Assembly (NCBI GenBank): GCA_964573295.1
Contig: CAZNJE010000014.1
Coordinates: forward strand, 20,979-84,978
Reading direction: 5' to 3'
Length of the DNA: 64,000 bases
From: CAYQJL01 sp964573295
GTDB lineage: Bacteria > Eisenbacteria > RBG-16-71-46 > CAIMUX01 > WJJG01
The notes below the pieces were generated by a model, which was not told the DNA's origin, did not search any database, and saw only the letters and a program-made list of their open reading frames with translations. Positions 7,966 through 16,391 of the stretch are shown in pieces. The position numbers and the translations under genes were made by a program. Position 1 is the first letter of the stretch. Each line of letters starts with the position of its first letter.

Positions 7966-8850
7966 CGTCATCGTCACCCGGTCACGCACCAGGGTAGCCC
8001 GCCGTCCTTCCACGTGGAAGCACTCCATGGCCAGCAACCCCAGTGTCTCCGGGTACAGCTTGTGCTCCTCTACCAGTACCCGTTCGGCAATCTCGGCCGG
8101 TTCTTTGCAGTCGGAGATATCCACCCCCCACTGCAGCAGGATGGGACCGTGATCATACTGGTCGTCGACCAGATGCACGGTCGGTCCCGATATCTTCATG
8201 CCCGAGGCGAAGACGGCTTCGTGCACCTTCATTCCATAGAACCCGGGGCCACCGAATGCCGGCAAGAGCGCCGGGTGGATGTTGGTGATCCGGTTCGGAT
8301 AGGCGCGAATCACGTTCGCGGGAATCTTCTGCATGAAACCGGCCAGAGCGATGTAGTCGACCTGGTAACGCTCGAGCAGCTCCAGGAGGTAGCGGCCATA
8401 GGCCTCCTCGTCGGTGAAGCGCTTGCGCGGAACCCACTCGGTGGGAATCTGGCGCGCCTTCGCCTTGGCCTTCGCGCCGGCCTTGGCGTTGTTGTGCACC
8501 ATCACCACGACCTCGATCGGAACATCTCCCCGCTCGGCGGCATCGGCGATCGCCGCGAAATTCGACCCGCCGTGCGAGCAGAAGGCCGCCACGCGCTTCC
8601 TCATCTCCCCGTCACCTTCCTTCAAGCCCTCGAGCAGGTGCGGCGCGATCCGAACCTCCGGCTGCCAGATCGCCTTGCGCCGGCGTCGCTCGTCCCAGGT
8701 CTCGGCGCCTTCGAGCCGTTCGGTGCGGCGTTCCTTGAACCGGGCCTTGAGAAGGTCCCGGCCGTGAAGGTCCTTGCGCTTGCCCCGGAAGACCGAGCGG
8801 TAGTAGATCCAGGCCACCACCAGGATGAAGATGAGCACTATCTGCCACAT
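7960..8850 (-). CDS. PurN-like formyltransferase with N-terminal membrane anchor
   Basis: A 296-residue protein. Residues about 84-296 are a glycinamide ribonucleotide formyltransferase (PurN-type) domain: SHGGSN (92-97) for phosphate binding, NIHPALLP (190-197) with the catalytic Asn190/His192, and YDHGP with Asp233, matching E. coli Asn106, His108 and Asp144. Free PurN is about 190-215 residues; here an extra 82 residues precede it, beginning with a transmembrane helix (about 2-20) and a very basic linker. The ATG at 8850 has GAGGAG 9 nt upstream, supporting the long form. An internal ATG (codon 83) has its own purine-rich tract, so a second soluble product is possible. A low-complexity AKAGAKAKAKAR stretch occurs at about 122-133. 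No other pur genes are nearby. The upstream gene ends 24 bp away and encodes a bitopic membrane protein. Confidence 0.85.
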   Translation of the reverse strand: MWQIVLIFILVVAWIYYRSVFRGKRKDLHGRDLLKARFKERRTERLEGAETWDERRRRKAIWQPEVRIAPHLLEGLKEGDGEMRKRVAAFCSHGGSNFAAIADAAERGDVPIEVVVMVHNNAKAGAKAKAKARQIPTEWVPRKRFTDEEAYGRYLLELLERYQVDYIALAGFMQKIPANVIRAYPNRITNIHPALLPAFGGPGFYGMKVHEAVFASGMKISGPTVHLVDDQYDHGPILLQWGVDISDCKEPAEIAERVLVEEHKLYPETLGLLAMECFHVEGRRATLVRDRVTMTG

Positions 8851-8874
8851 CTCAGCAGCTCCTCGTCGGCTTCA

Positions 8875-9723
8875 TCATTGCAGATCAATCTCCAGGATTT
8901 TGATCGAGTGGGTGCCCGGAATGGCGTGCTCCACGGCACGCGCCGCGACGATCCGCTCCGCGGGAAGCGCGATGGCGCAGGTGGCCTCAGGCTGGATGTC
9001 TGGATACACCCTGATCGTAGATCCCTGGTACAACTCCACGCGCTCGGGCTCGGGGGCCTTTCGCCAGAACTGCCACTTCGGAATGCGCTCCTCTTCGGGC
9101 ATGGGCGCCAGGTCGAGCGACGGAGCTCGTTCGCCCAAGGCACCAGCCAGCTCCTCGCTCACGAACCCCATGACGTAGAACGCGCCCTCCGCGTCGCGAT
9201 GAAGCTCGATGCCCTCGTAGCCGGGTTCGGGTGCAGCTTCGAGTTCGGGCCAGGCCACCGGTGTTGCGGCCTTCTCCTGCGGCCATGCGCCCAGGTCCAC
9301 GAACCCGTAGTGGCCTGCGTCCAGGGATCCGGCCTGCTCAACCGGAGTCAGGCCGCGGGCTTCGCGCAGCTTCCCGCGAGCCGTGGCGGCATCCGGCAGC
9401 GTCACGGCCACCAGCGGCGGGAGCATCCCGCCCGTGGTCGGATCGGGCAGAGGATCGTCCAGATCGAGCAAGAACTCCGCTCGTTGGTCCTTCGCGTTCC
9501 CCCCACCACTCGTCCCGGGCCCACCCGCGGGGTCCGAAGCACCTCCGGCCAGGGAGTCGGGCACAGCGCCCAGTGGAGTCTGATCCCCGCTGCGAGACTG
9601 AAGCTGAGCCATCAGGATGCCGCCCAGAAGCAAGACGACCGCGATCGCGCCGAAAAGCAGCGGCGGCCGTTCGTACCAAGGCGTCTTCACCCGCGTTTTC
9701 TTGGTGACCTTTACCTTCTTCAC
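8875..9723 (-). CDS. Bitopic membrane protein of unknown function
   Basis: A 282-residue protein with a short Lys-rich cytoplasmic N-terminus, one transmembrane helix (about 21-43) and a roughly 235-residue soluble part that should be periplasmic. A Gly/Ser/Pro-rich linker follows the helix. GTG at 9723 is preferred because GGGGAGG lies 5 nt upstream; the frame is open to 9891 but that part lacks coding character. No catalytic motif or known domain is recognised. It is the first gene of a probable two-gene unit with the membrane-anchored PurN-like protein. Confidence 0.78.
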   Translation of the reverse strand: MKKVKVTKKTRVKTPWYERPPLLFGAIAVVLLLGGILMAQLQSRSGDQTPLGAVPDSLAGGASDPAGGPGTSGGGNAKDQRAEFLLDLDDPLPDPTTGGMLPPLVAVTLPDAATARGKLREARGLTPVEQAGSLDAGHYGFVDLGAWPQEKAATPVAWPELEAAPEPGYEGIELHRDAEGAFYVMGFVSEELAGALGERAPSLDLAPMPEEERIPKWQFWRKAPEPERVELYQGSTIRVYPDIQPEATCAIALPAERIVAARAVEHAIPGTHSIKILEIDLQ

Positions 9724-9926
9724 ATCTTCCTCCCCGTGGCGGGCCTCCAGAGCGTGCCGTGGCCATCGTCGCGCAAGCGGACGAGCCCAGAGCAAAGCCA
9801 GACCAGCACAGCACCCGGCGATTCTAGCGAATCCGCGCGGTCCTGGCCAGAACTCGGAATGCACGGGATCGGTGGACCCGGCCCAGATCACCGGGGGGGC
9901 GGGGAGAGGACGTCGGCGGTCAGCGG

Positions 9927-12437
9927 TCAGCGAACCGGGCAGAAGGCCCAGGCATCGGAGAGCGTACCGATCGGATCAAAGATGCCCAACCCTCCGTAGA
10001 TCACGATTCCCTGGGCTCCGGGGATGTGGATGGCGCTGTGGCGTTGGCGCAGCGGCGGGGCGTCATCGAGGTCCTGGTCGATCGCAAGCCAGGCATCGGT
10101 TGCCAGGTCATAGGCCCAGGCGAGGTTTTCGCTCTCCCAGTCGGGTTCGCCGCAGACCACCATCTGTCCGTCCACCAGAGTGGCCGAATGCCCTTGCCAG
10201 GCACGAGGCCCCTCGGCGAGCGGGGTCCAGGCGTAGGCAGCCAGATCGAAGCTCCAGGTGTCGGCGTAGATCTCCCCACCACTTCCGGTCCAGCCCCCGT
10301 GGACGATCATGCGATGGCCGGTCGGGTCGTAGACCGCGCAATGGCGGGCGCGCCGGCCTGGACCGTCGGCTTCGTACAGCCCTCCCTCCCAGAGCAGCGA
10401 CCAGCTCCCCGCACCGAAATCGTAGGCCCACACGTCGTTGTGGACCTCGTCGCCTTCGCCGCCGTAGATGATCATCCGGTCGGCGGCCGGATCGTAGATC
10501 GCCGAGTGTCCGTATCGCTCGCCGGCCGCCCCGGCGTTGCCGTCGAGCAGCCGCCACACTCGGGTAGCCGGGTTGAAGGCGTGAAGATCGCGGTAGAAGA
10601 CGAACTCATTGCGCCCGGCGAAGACGACCATCTCGCCACTAGCCTCGCGGTAGATCAGGGAGTGGCTGTGGCGGCGCGTGGGACCGCTCGACCCCGTGTC
10701 ATACATCGACCACTCGTAGGTCTCCAGATCCAGCGCCCACATGTCGCGGAAGGACTCGCAGGTCCCCGACGGCGCGCAATCGACGCCGGCGTGAACGAGC
10801 ATCACGTTGCCGTCCTCGTGGTAGAAGGCCTGGTGTCCCCAGCGCTTGAGCAAGTTGCTGCCCCCCCCCTCCGTGAGCCGGACCCAGGGCACCAGCTCGA
10901 TGCCGCGTGGTGGGGAGGGCTCGCCGGGGACGCCGTCGATCGTCACCGATCGAACGCGGTAGGTGTGGATCGCAAGCTCCAGATCTTCGTCATCGAAGGA
11001 GCTCACCGCCGGCGAAATCAGGCCACCTACATCGACGAAGGGGCCGGCCGAGGAGGGCGCCCGCTCCAGGCGATAGCCGGCCAGCGTATCCTCGTAGCGC
11101 CGATCCCACAGGATCCGTACCGTGGAGCAGTCGATGCGCCGCAGCACCGGCCCGCTCTCGGGCAGCGGAGGCGGCAGTATCTGGGCCATCAACACAACGC
11201 CCAAGGGCTGCCCCCCCGGTCCAGCAATGATCTCCAGCACCCGCGACTGGTAGACCGGGTGACTGAAACGCACCTCGCGAACACCGTCGGGGACCTTCGT
11301 GAGTTCAAAGCCCCCCATGGCATCGGTCACCGCGCTGATCGCCGAATCCGTGCCGTCGGGATTGAGCAATACGGCCTGCGCCTGACGCAGCGGCTCCTCC
11401 AGGCTGTTCTCCACCGTTCCGGTGACCGAGTGGACGTATTCGTCGGTGGCGAGGAAGATGTCTTGCTCGAGCCCATCTTCGGGAAGCTGGAGCGTGGCCT
11501 CGTAGGGATCGAACCCCTCGCGCTCGGCCCGCAGGGTCAACTGCCCCAGCGTCACGTCCGTCAGTTCGTAGTAGCCCTCATCGTCGGAGGTCGCCAGGCG
11601 GTCGCCCAGCGAGACGGTGGCCTGTGGGACGGGAATCCGCGTACCGGGATAGTAGACGTGCCCCGATACGGTGTTGACCGAGGCAACGGCCATGACGACG
11701 GTCACCGTATCCCGTCCATCCCGGCCGGCATCGAACCAGACCTGTCCCTCGTGCTCTCCGGCGTCCAGACCGGCACGTTCCAGGTTCAGGGTCACCTGCA
11801 TCGGCACCTGCGTGAGGGTGCCCGAGGAGGTCACCAGCTCGATCCACATCTCGGCAGTGCCGGCGGTCCACCGCAGAGTGTCGGTCCCGCTCGCAACGCC
11901 GATGTTGACCAGCTCCACGACCAGCGTCGTGTCGTCTTCCGCCGCCACCAGCCGGTCAGGCGAAGCGACCAGCGCCGACAGGAGACGCACCGTGATCGCG
12001 GCACTGCCGCCGTTCGAGGACACCTGGGCCGTCGCCTCATAGGTCCCACCGGTGACGGCGGCGCGATCGACCTCGACTGAGACCAACTCACTCGAGGTCG
12101 TGGTGCCCGAGCTTGGATCAAATGTGAGCCAGGCTGCCTCGCTCTCCACCGACCAGGACATGTCTCCCTGGCCCGCGTTGCTCACCGTGAACGCGCCCGC
12201 CGTATCACCCGGTGCGATCTCGATCTCGGCGGGATCGACCTGTAGGACCGGCGGCTGGGTATTATCGCCGGAGCAGTGGATACCGGCGAGAACCAGGAGG
12301 ATCAGCGTCACCGCCCCCAGCAGCCGGCCTCCTCGCCGGCGGCGTGGCCACAGCCCGGGCGGGGCGGCCCCCGGAGATTCGTGTGCGAGCTGGTATCGCA
12401 ATCCTTTGTCGCAGTTGCAGTTGTGTGTCTCTGACAT
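9927..12437 (-). CDS. Envelope protein with BACON-like, CarboxypepD-regulatory, FN3-like and Kelch-repeat domains
   Basis: An 836-residue exported protein. A basic n-region (RRRRGGR) precedes a hydrophobic helix (about 38-53) ending in AGIHC (Cys55), a weak lipobox since His precedes Cys. Then come two BACON-like beta domains (about 62-240; WLTFDPSSGT signature), two CarboxypepD-regulatory/SpaA-like beta domains (about 250-410; GYYELTDV and GGFELTKV motifs), one FN3-like domain (about 420-510) and five to six Kelch repeats (about 520-836) with recurring GH/HS...YDP...IYGG motifs. The Kelch repeats should form a beta-propeller. ATG at 12437 is preceded by GGGGAG (10 nt). It is probably surface exposed, with a binding rather than catalytic role. 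Confidence 0.82.
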   Translation of the reverse strand: MSETHNCNCDKGLRYQLAHESPGAAPPGLWPRRRRGGRLLGAVTLILLVLAGIHCSGDNTQPPVLQVDPAEIEIAPGDTAGAFTVSNAGQGDMSWSVESEAAWLTFDPSSGTTTSSELVSVEVDRAAVTGGTYEATAQVSSNGGSAAITVRLLSALVASPDRLVAAEDDTTLVVELVNIGVASGTDTLRWTAGTAEMWIELVTSSGTLTQVPMQVTLNLERAGLDAGEHEGQVWFDAGRDGRDTVTVVMAVASVNTVSGHVYYPGTRIPVPQATVSLGDRLATSDDEGYYELTDVTLGQLTLRAEREGFDPYEATLQLPEDGLEQDIFLATDEYVHSVTGTVENSLEEPLRQAQAVLLNPDGTDSAISAVTDAMGGFELTKVPDGVREVRFSHPVYQSRVLEIIAGPGGQPLGVVLMAQILPPPLPESGPVLRRIDCSTVRILWDRRYEDTLAGYRLERAPSSAGPFVDVGGLISPAVSSFDDEDLELAIHTYRVRSVTIDGVPGEPSPPRGIELVPWVRLTEGGGSNLLKRWGHQAFYHEDGNVMLVHAGVDCAPSGTCESFRDMWALDLETYEWSMYDTGSSGPTRRHSHSLIYREASGEMVVFAGRNEFVFYRDLHAFNPATRVWRLLDGNAGAAGERYGHSAIYDPAADRMIIYGGEGDEVHNDVWAYDFGAGSWSLLWEGGLYEADGPGRRARHCAVYDPTGHRMIVHGGWTGSGGEIYADTWSFDLAAYAWTPLAEGPRAWQGHSATLVDGQMVVCGEPDWESENLAWAYDLATDAWLAIDQDLDDAPPLRQRHSAIHIPGAQGIVIYGGLGIFDPIGTLSDAWAFCPVR

Positions 12438-12813
12438 CACGCGATGACTCCCCGCATGCGGACAGGCGCGTCAATCCCTGGTTCCGAAAGAGCATCTCGA
12501 GGGGACACTGCATAGCCTAGGTCTGAAAGGCCCGGCAGCGCCAGGACCTTTTGGGTGCAGACCCACAGGCTTCATCCCCGGGGGGCCTCCCCGGCGCGGG
12601 CTGGAAACTGTTCGACTGCGTCCGATCCCGAGCACCGGTCCTCTTGCTCAAGCCCGGCTCGCCCCCTCGTAGTCCACAAATATAGTAGATAAAAGATCCC
12701 CCGGAAAGGCCGCCAGTGCGGCTCACCGAGAGCATCAGGACGCCTCTGCGGCAATTGACACCTGTCCACCCGCTGGCGTACCCTGGGGTGCCTTGAACCT
12801 GGAGGGAGAATTC
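12438..12813. other. Divergent intergenic region upstream of yicC and the Kelch gene
   Basis: About 375 bp without a supportable gene. An AT-rich island (about 12677-12700) reads TATATT on the minus strand with a poor TTTCCG -35 (17 nt), a candidate promoter for the Kelch gene. The yicC promoter lies at the right end. The rest is GC-rich with short inverted repeats and no T-tract terminator. Confidence 0.4.
12755..12784 (+). promoter_or_regulatory. Sigma70-type promoter for the yicC-gmk-rpoZ-coaBC run
   Basis: A perfect -35 TTGACA (12755-12760), 18-nt spacer and TACCCT (12779-12784), 29 nt before the yicC ATG. Confidence 0.5.
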
Positions 12814-13692
12814 ATGGTTCGCTCCATGACCGGTTTCGGCCGGGCGGAACAAGTCGCGGCCAACCGGCGCATCGGTGTGGAGATCCGATCGGTCAACCAT
12901 CGGTATCTCGAGACAGGCATGCGTCTCCCACGGGTACTCTCCGCGCTCGAGCCACGAATCCAGGAACTTCTCAAGCAGTACGTCGTACGCGGCAAGGTCA
13001 GTCTCAGCGTCTCCCTCAACGGCGACCTGGACACCGTGGTCTCGCTCAAGGCCGACGAGGCGGTCGTGGCGCGCTACCTGGAGATCCTCACGAATCTCGA
13101 AGCGCAACACGGCCTCCCGGGGAAGATCGACGCAACCACGCTGATTGGTCTGCCGGGGGTCATTGCGCGCGAAGAGAGCGACCTTTCGGAAGAGGCCGCA
13201 TGGGAGATGATCCAGGACCCCCTGACCACGGCCCTGCAGGCCTTTCAAGGCATGCGGGCGGCTGAGGGGGCGAAACTGGCCGAAGATTTGCTGGCCCGGG
13301 TGGCAGGCATCCGCGAATGCGTGGACCGGGTAGCGCAAAGGGTGCCCGAGGTCGTGGATGCAACCCGGAAGCGCTTGGCGGAACGTTTCGCTGAGATCTC
13401 GGGCGACGTGGACTACAACCGAAACCGTCTCGAGATGGAGATGGCGATCTTCGCGGATCGGGCTGACGTGACCGAGGAGTGTGTTCGCCTGCGCTCCCAC
13501 TGCGATCAGTTCGAACACTACTTGAACCAAGACGGCTCCGCGGGCCGCGAGCTCAAGTTCTTGCTCGAGGAAATGCACCGGGAAATCAACACCATCGGTT
13601 CGAAGGGGCAAGATACCGACATCACCCGGGATGTGATCTTTATGAAGGGCGAGGTCGAGAAAATCCGAGAGCAGGTGCTCAATGTGGAATAA
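12814..13692 (+). CDS. yicC: YicC family endoribonuclease-like protein
   Basis: A 292-residue protein of the YicC/YloC family. The N-terminal signature MVRSMTGFGRAE and the C-terminal ELKFLLEEMHREINTIGSK are hallmarks, and the C-terminal DUF1732 region is complete. YicC members act in RNA metabolism; E. coli YicC has been linked to endoribonuclease activity and RyhB decay. ATG at 12814 has GGAGG 8 nt upstream; an in-frame TTG at 12793 is less likely. It heads a run with gmk, rpoZ and coaBC, an order conserved in many bacteria. Confidence 0.95.
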   Translation: MVRSMTGFGRAEQVAANRRIGVEIRSVNHRYLETGMRLPRVLSALEPRIQELLKQYVVRGKVSLSVSLNGDLDTVVSLKADEAVVARYLEILTNLEAQHGLPGKIDATTLIGLPGVIAREESDLSEEAAWEMIQDPLTTALQAFQGMRAAEGAKLAEDLLARVAGIRECVDRVAQRVPEVVDATRKRLAERFAEISGDVDYNRNRLEMEMAIFADRADVTEECVRLRSHCDQFEHYLNQDGSAGRELKFLLEEMHREINTIGSKGQDTDITRDVIFMKGEVEKIREQVLNVE

Positions 13693-13708
13693 CGAGGAAA
13701 CTTCGAGA

Positions 13709-14332
13709 ATGGGCTCGGCTACGCCGGAGTGCCCGCGCTTGATCGAGCGGCCATTTCCGATCGTGATCTCCGGAGCATCCGGCACGGGGAAGACATCGGT
13801 GGTCGAGAAGCTCTTGGCCTCCGACGGCCGGATCGTCCGCGGGATCACCGCCACCACCCGGCCGCCCCGGCACGGGGAGATCGACGGCGAGGACTACCTC
13901 TTCCTGAAGGAGGAGGAGTTCGAGAAGAGGCGCCGCGCCAAGCAGTTCGCCGAGTCCGCCCAGGTCCACGGCCACTGGTATGGCGTGCCTCGCAGCAGCA
14001 TCAACGAGCTGCTCAAGAAGGGCAAGTGGGTGGTCCTGAACGTCGATGTACAGGGCGGGCTCACGATCAGGGAATCCTACCCCGAATCCGTGCTCGTCTT
14101 CGTGCTGCCCCCGTCGATGGAGGCTTTGGAGCAACGCCTGCGCGGCCGGGGTACGGACAGTGATGAGGAAATCGCCCGCCGGCTGGTCCGGGCTTGCGAA
14201 GAGATGGCGGTGGCGGCCGAGTACGACTACGTGGTCGTCAACGACGAGATCAAGGACTGCACCAAGCGGCTGCTGGCCATCCTGTGGGCCGAGAACAGCC
14301 GGACGGGCCGCGGTCTGACAATGCCGAAGTAG
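13709..14332 (+). CDS. gmk: Guanylate kinase
   Basis: A 207-residue cytoplasmic enzyme converting GMP to GDP with ATP. The P-loop GASGTGKT is at about 22-29, followed by GITATTRPPRHGEIDGEDY, the GMP-binding region (with the usual S replaced by A in the TTR context) and GHWYGVPRSSI. ATG at 13709 follows a purine-rich CGAGGAAA tract; an in-frame ATG at 13682 would overlap the yicC stop and is an alternative. Length is normal. It lies between yicC and rpoZ. Confidence 0.95.
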   Translation: MGSATPECPRLIERPFPIVISGASGTGKTSVVEKLLASDGRIVRGITATTRPPRHGEIDGEDYLFLKEEEFEKRRRAKQFAESAQVHGHWYGVPRSSINELLKKGKWVVLNVDVQGGLTIRESYPESVLVFVLPPSMEALEQRLRGRGTDSDEEIARRLVRACEEMAVAAEYDYVVVNDEIKDCTKRLLAILWAENSRTGRGLTMPK

Positions 14333-14482
14333 CGCGATTCACCTCGGCGCCGGGAGTCTACCGGCGCCGGATTCCCGGAACCGAACGTGTGCACAGCCTG
14401 GATTCCGCATACGGTTTCCTGGTATGGTTGCCTGATTTCGAGTCTCAGACTCGCCTGGAGCATGGGGAGGCATGGGGTCATC

Positions 14483-15004
14483 ATGAACGACGAACTCGAA
14501 CGGAACAAGAACGAGCAGGCCGAAGACGCCGGGGCCGAAGAGACCTTCGCGCCGCGCAGCAAGTACGAACGGATCATGCTGGCCGCCGCGGAAGCCGGGC
14601 GCCTCAACGAGGAGATGCGCCGCAAGGGCATCAAGCTCGATCACAAGGTGACCATCGAGGCGGTGCTGCGCGTGGATGAGGGGAAGGTGCGAGGAACTGT
14701 CCGCGACTACGATCTCGAGGAGGAAACCTCCGCTCCAATCCCCGAGATGCCTGCCAGCCCTCTCTTCGGTGACACCAGCCCCGCCGCACCCGTTGGCGGG
14801 GAGGGCGAGAACGGGCGTGGTGCCGCGAAGCCGGAAGCCGCGGACGAGGATGCCGCCGCCGAAGAACCCGAGGACGAGGACGAGAGCGAGGACGAGGACG
14901 AGGACGAGAGCGAGGACGAGGACGAGGACGAGAGCGAGGACAAGGACGACGAGGCGGCGGACCTCGAAGAGGATGTCGAGGAGGAAGAGCCGAAGGAGGA
15001 GTAG
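14483..15004 (+). CDS. rpoZ: RNA polymerase omega subunit with long acidic C-terminal tail
   Basis: A 173-residue protein. Residues about 22-72 carry the omega fold signature (KYERIMLAAAEAGRLNE, then KVTIEAVLRVDEGKVR), and the position between gmk and coaBC is where rpoZ is usually found. Ordinary omega is about 70-100 residues; here about 90 extra residues follow, dominated by Asp and Glu. Part of the tail is three identical 24-bp repeats encoding EDEDESED. ATG at 14483 is preceded by GGGG (5 nt); the upstream extension of the frame to 14387 is not coding-like. Omega helps assemble beta-prime; a role for the acidic tail is unknown, but it could mimic nucleic acid or bind basic partners (inference). 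Confidence 0.85.
   Translation: MNDELERNKNEQAEDAGAEETFAPRSKYERIMLAAAEAGRLNEEMRRKGIKLDHKVTIEAVLRVDEGKVRGTVRDYDLEEETSAPIPEMPASPLFGDTSPAAPVGGEGENGRGAAKPEAADEDAAAEEPEDEDESEDEDEDESEDEDEDESEDKDDEAADLEEDVEEEEPKEE
14870..14941 (+). repeat. Three exact 24-bp tandem repeats in rpoZ
   Basis: Three identical copies (14870-14893, 14894-14917, 14918-14941), each encoding EDEDESED. Lack of any synonymous difference indicates recent expansion or replication slippage. Confidence 0.95.
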
Positions 15005-15011
15005 TTCCGGC

Positions 15012-16364
15012 ATGACCACGCCCCGGAGGCCTGCGACGCCCGGCACACCCGGATCACCCGCATCAGTCGACAGCCGCGGGGCGCCCAGGGGCCGGGCTCT
15101 CACCGACTGCTCGGTCACCCTGGGAATCAGCGGCGGAATCGCAGCCTACAAGACGACCGAACTCGTGCGCGAGATGCGGCGCATGGGCCTGGGCGTCCAG
15201 GTGGTCATGACCGAGGCCGCCACCCTGCTGGTCTCCCCCGATGCCCTGGCCACGCTGTCCGAACGCCCCATTGTCACGCACCTGTTTCACCCTGCGCTCG
15301 TGCGGGCCGGCCGCGAGGCTTCGGCCAGCATCAGCCATATCCAGCTTTCGCGCACGGCGGATCTCTTCCTGATCGCCCCGGCGACCGCCAACGTGCTCGC
15401 GAAGGTGGCCGCCGGGATCGCTGACGACGTCCTCACGACCGCCATCGTGGCCAGCAGCATTCCCGTGCTCTTCGCCCCAGCCATGAACGTTCTGATGTGG
15501 AAGAACCCCATCGTCCAGAACAACGTGGCCCGGTTGCGCGATGCCGGCTACCACTTCGTCGGCCCGGAAGCGGGCGACCTGGCGTGCGGCGAAGCCGGTG
15601 CGGGGCGCATGTCCTCTCCCCACCAGATCCTGGATGCCGCCTTGCCGCTGATCCTGGAGCGAACCGGGGGACGGCGGGTGCTCATCACGGCCGGTCCGAC
15701 CGAGGAGCCGGTCGACGCGGTGCGAGTGCTCTCGAACCGTTCCAGCGGCAAGATGGGCGTGGCGCTGGCCGCCGCGGCCCGCAACCGCGGGTACCAGGTG
15801 ACCCTCGTTGCCGGTCCTTTGCGCTGCCCCGTCCCGCCGGGGGTGCGGCACGTACCGGTGACGACGGCCGCGGAAATGCTAAGGGCGGTGGATGAGCACG
15901 AAGCCCGCGCCGAGATCATGGTCATGGCCGCCGCGGTAGCCGACTACCGGCCGCGGACCGAAGCATCGGGGAAGCTGCCGTCGAAGCGGGAAGAGCTGGT
16001 GCTGGATCTGGAACCTACACCGGACATCCTGGCCACGGTGGGACCACGCCGCCGGGCCCGCGCGGCGGTGACGGTGGGATTCGCCCTGGAGGTCGGCGCG
16101 GGGGGCGAAGCCCGAGCCCGAAAGAAACTGGACGCCAAGGGACTCGACATGATCGTCCTCAACGACGCGACGCGGCCCGAATCGGCATTCGGGGCCGACA
16201 CGACCCGCGTCGCATTGCTGATCGCCGGCGGAGAGTTCGAGTCGCTGCCGGTGCAGACCAAGGCGGCAGCCGCCGACGGGATTCTGGAGCGAGCAGAAGC
16301 GATTCTGGAACGGATCCAGGCGACCCTCGAGCAACCCGATCAGACGAGCGACGGAAACCGGTAG
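15012..16364 (+). CDS. coaBC: Bifunctional phosphopantothenoylcysteine decarboxylase / phosphopantothenate-cysteine ligase
   Basis: A 450-residue coenzyme A biosynthesis enzyme. The CoaC half (about 31-215) shows the flavin-binding start LGISGGIAAYKT, the active-site His109 in SISHIQLS, PAMN (156-159) and Cys192 in ACGEAGAGRM. The CoaB half (about 222-440) begins with LITAGPTEEPVDAVR and includes NRSSGKMG. Both catalytic halves look intact. The first 30 residues are a Pro/Gly/Arg-rich extension not seen in typical CoaBC. The best ribosome binding site (AAGGAGG, 14993-14999) is 12 nt from the ATG, which is long, and lies inside the end of rpoZ. Confidence 0.95.
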   Translation: MTTPRRPATPGTPGSPASVDSRGAPRGRALTDCSVTLGISGGIAAYKTTELVREMRRMGLGVQVVMTEAATLLVSPDALATLSERPIVTHLFHPALVRAGREASASISHIQLSRTADLFLIAPATANVLAKVAAGIADDVLTTAIVASSIPVLFAPAMNVLMWKNPIVQNNVARLRDAGYHFVGPEAGDLACGEAGAGRMSSPHQILDAALPLILERTGGRRVLITAGPTEEPVDAVRVLSNRSSGKMGVALAAAARNRGYQVTLVAGPLRCPVPPGVRHVPVTTAAEMLRAVDEHEARAEIMVMAAAVADYRPRTEASGKLPSKREELVLDLEPTPDILATVGPRRRARAAVTVGFALEVGAGGEARARKKLDAKGLDMIVLNDATRPESAFGADTTRVALLIAGGEFESLPVQTKAAAADGILERAEAILERIQATLEQPDQTSDGNR

Positions 16365-16391
16365 AACAGCCTGCACAGAGAGGCCACTGAC

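Noticed and set aside
10026..12080. 684-codon plus-strand open frame opposite the Kelch gene
   Set aside because: Shadow; Kelch and BACON-like motifs are on the minus strand.
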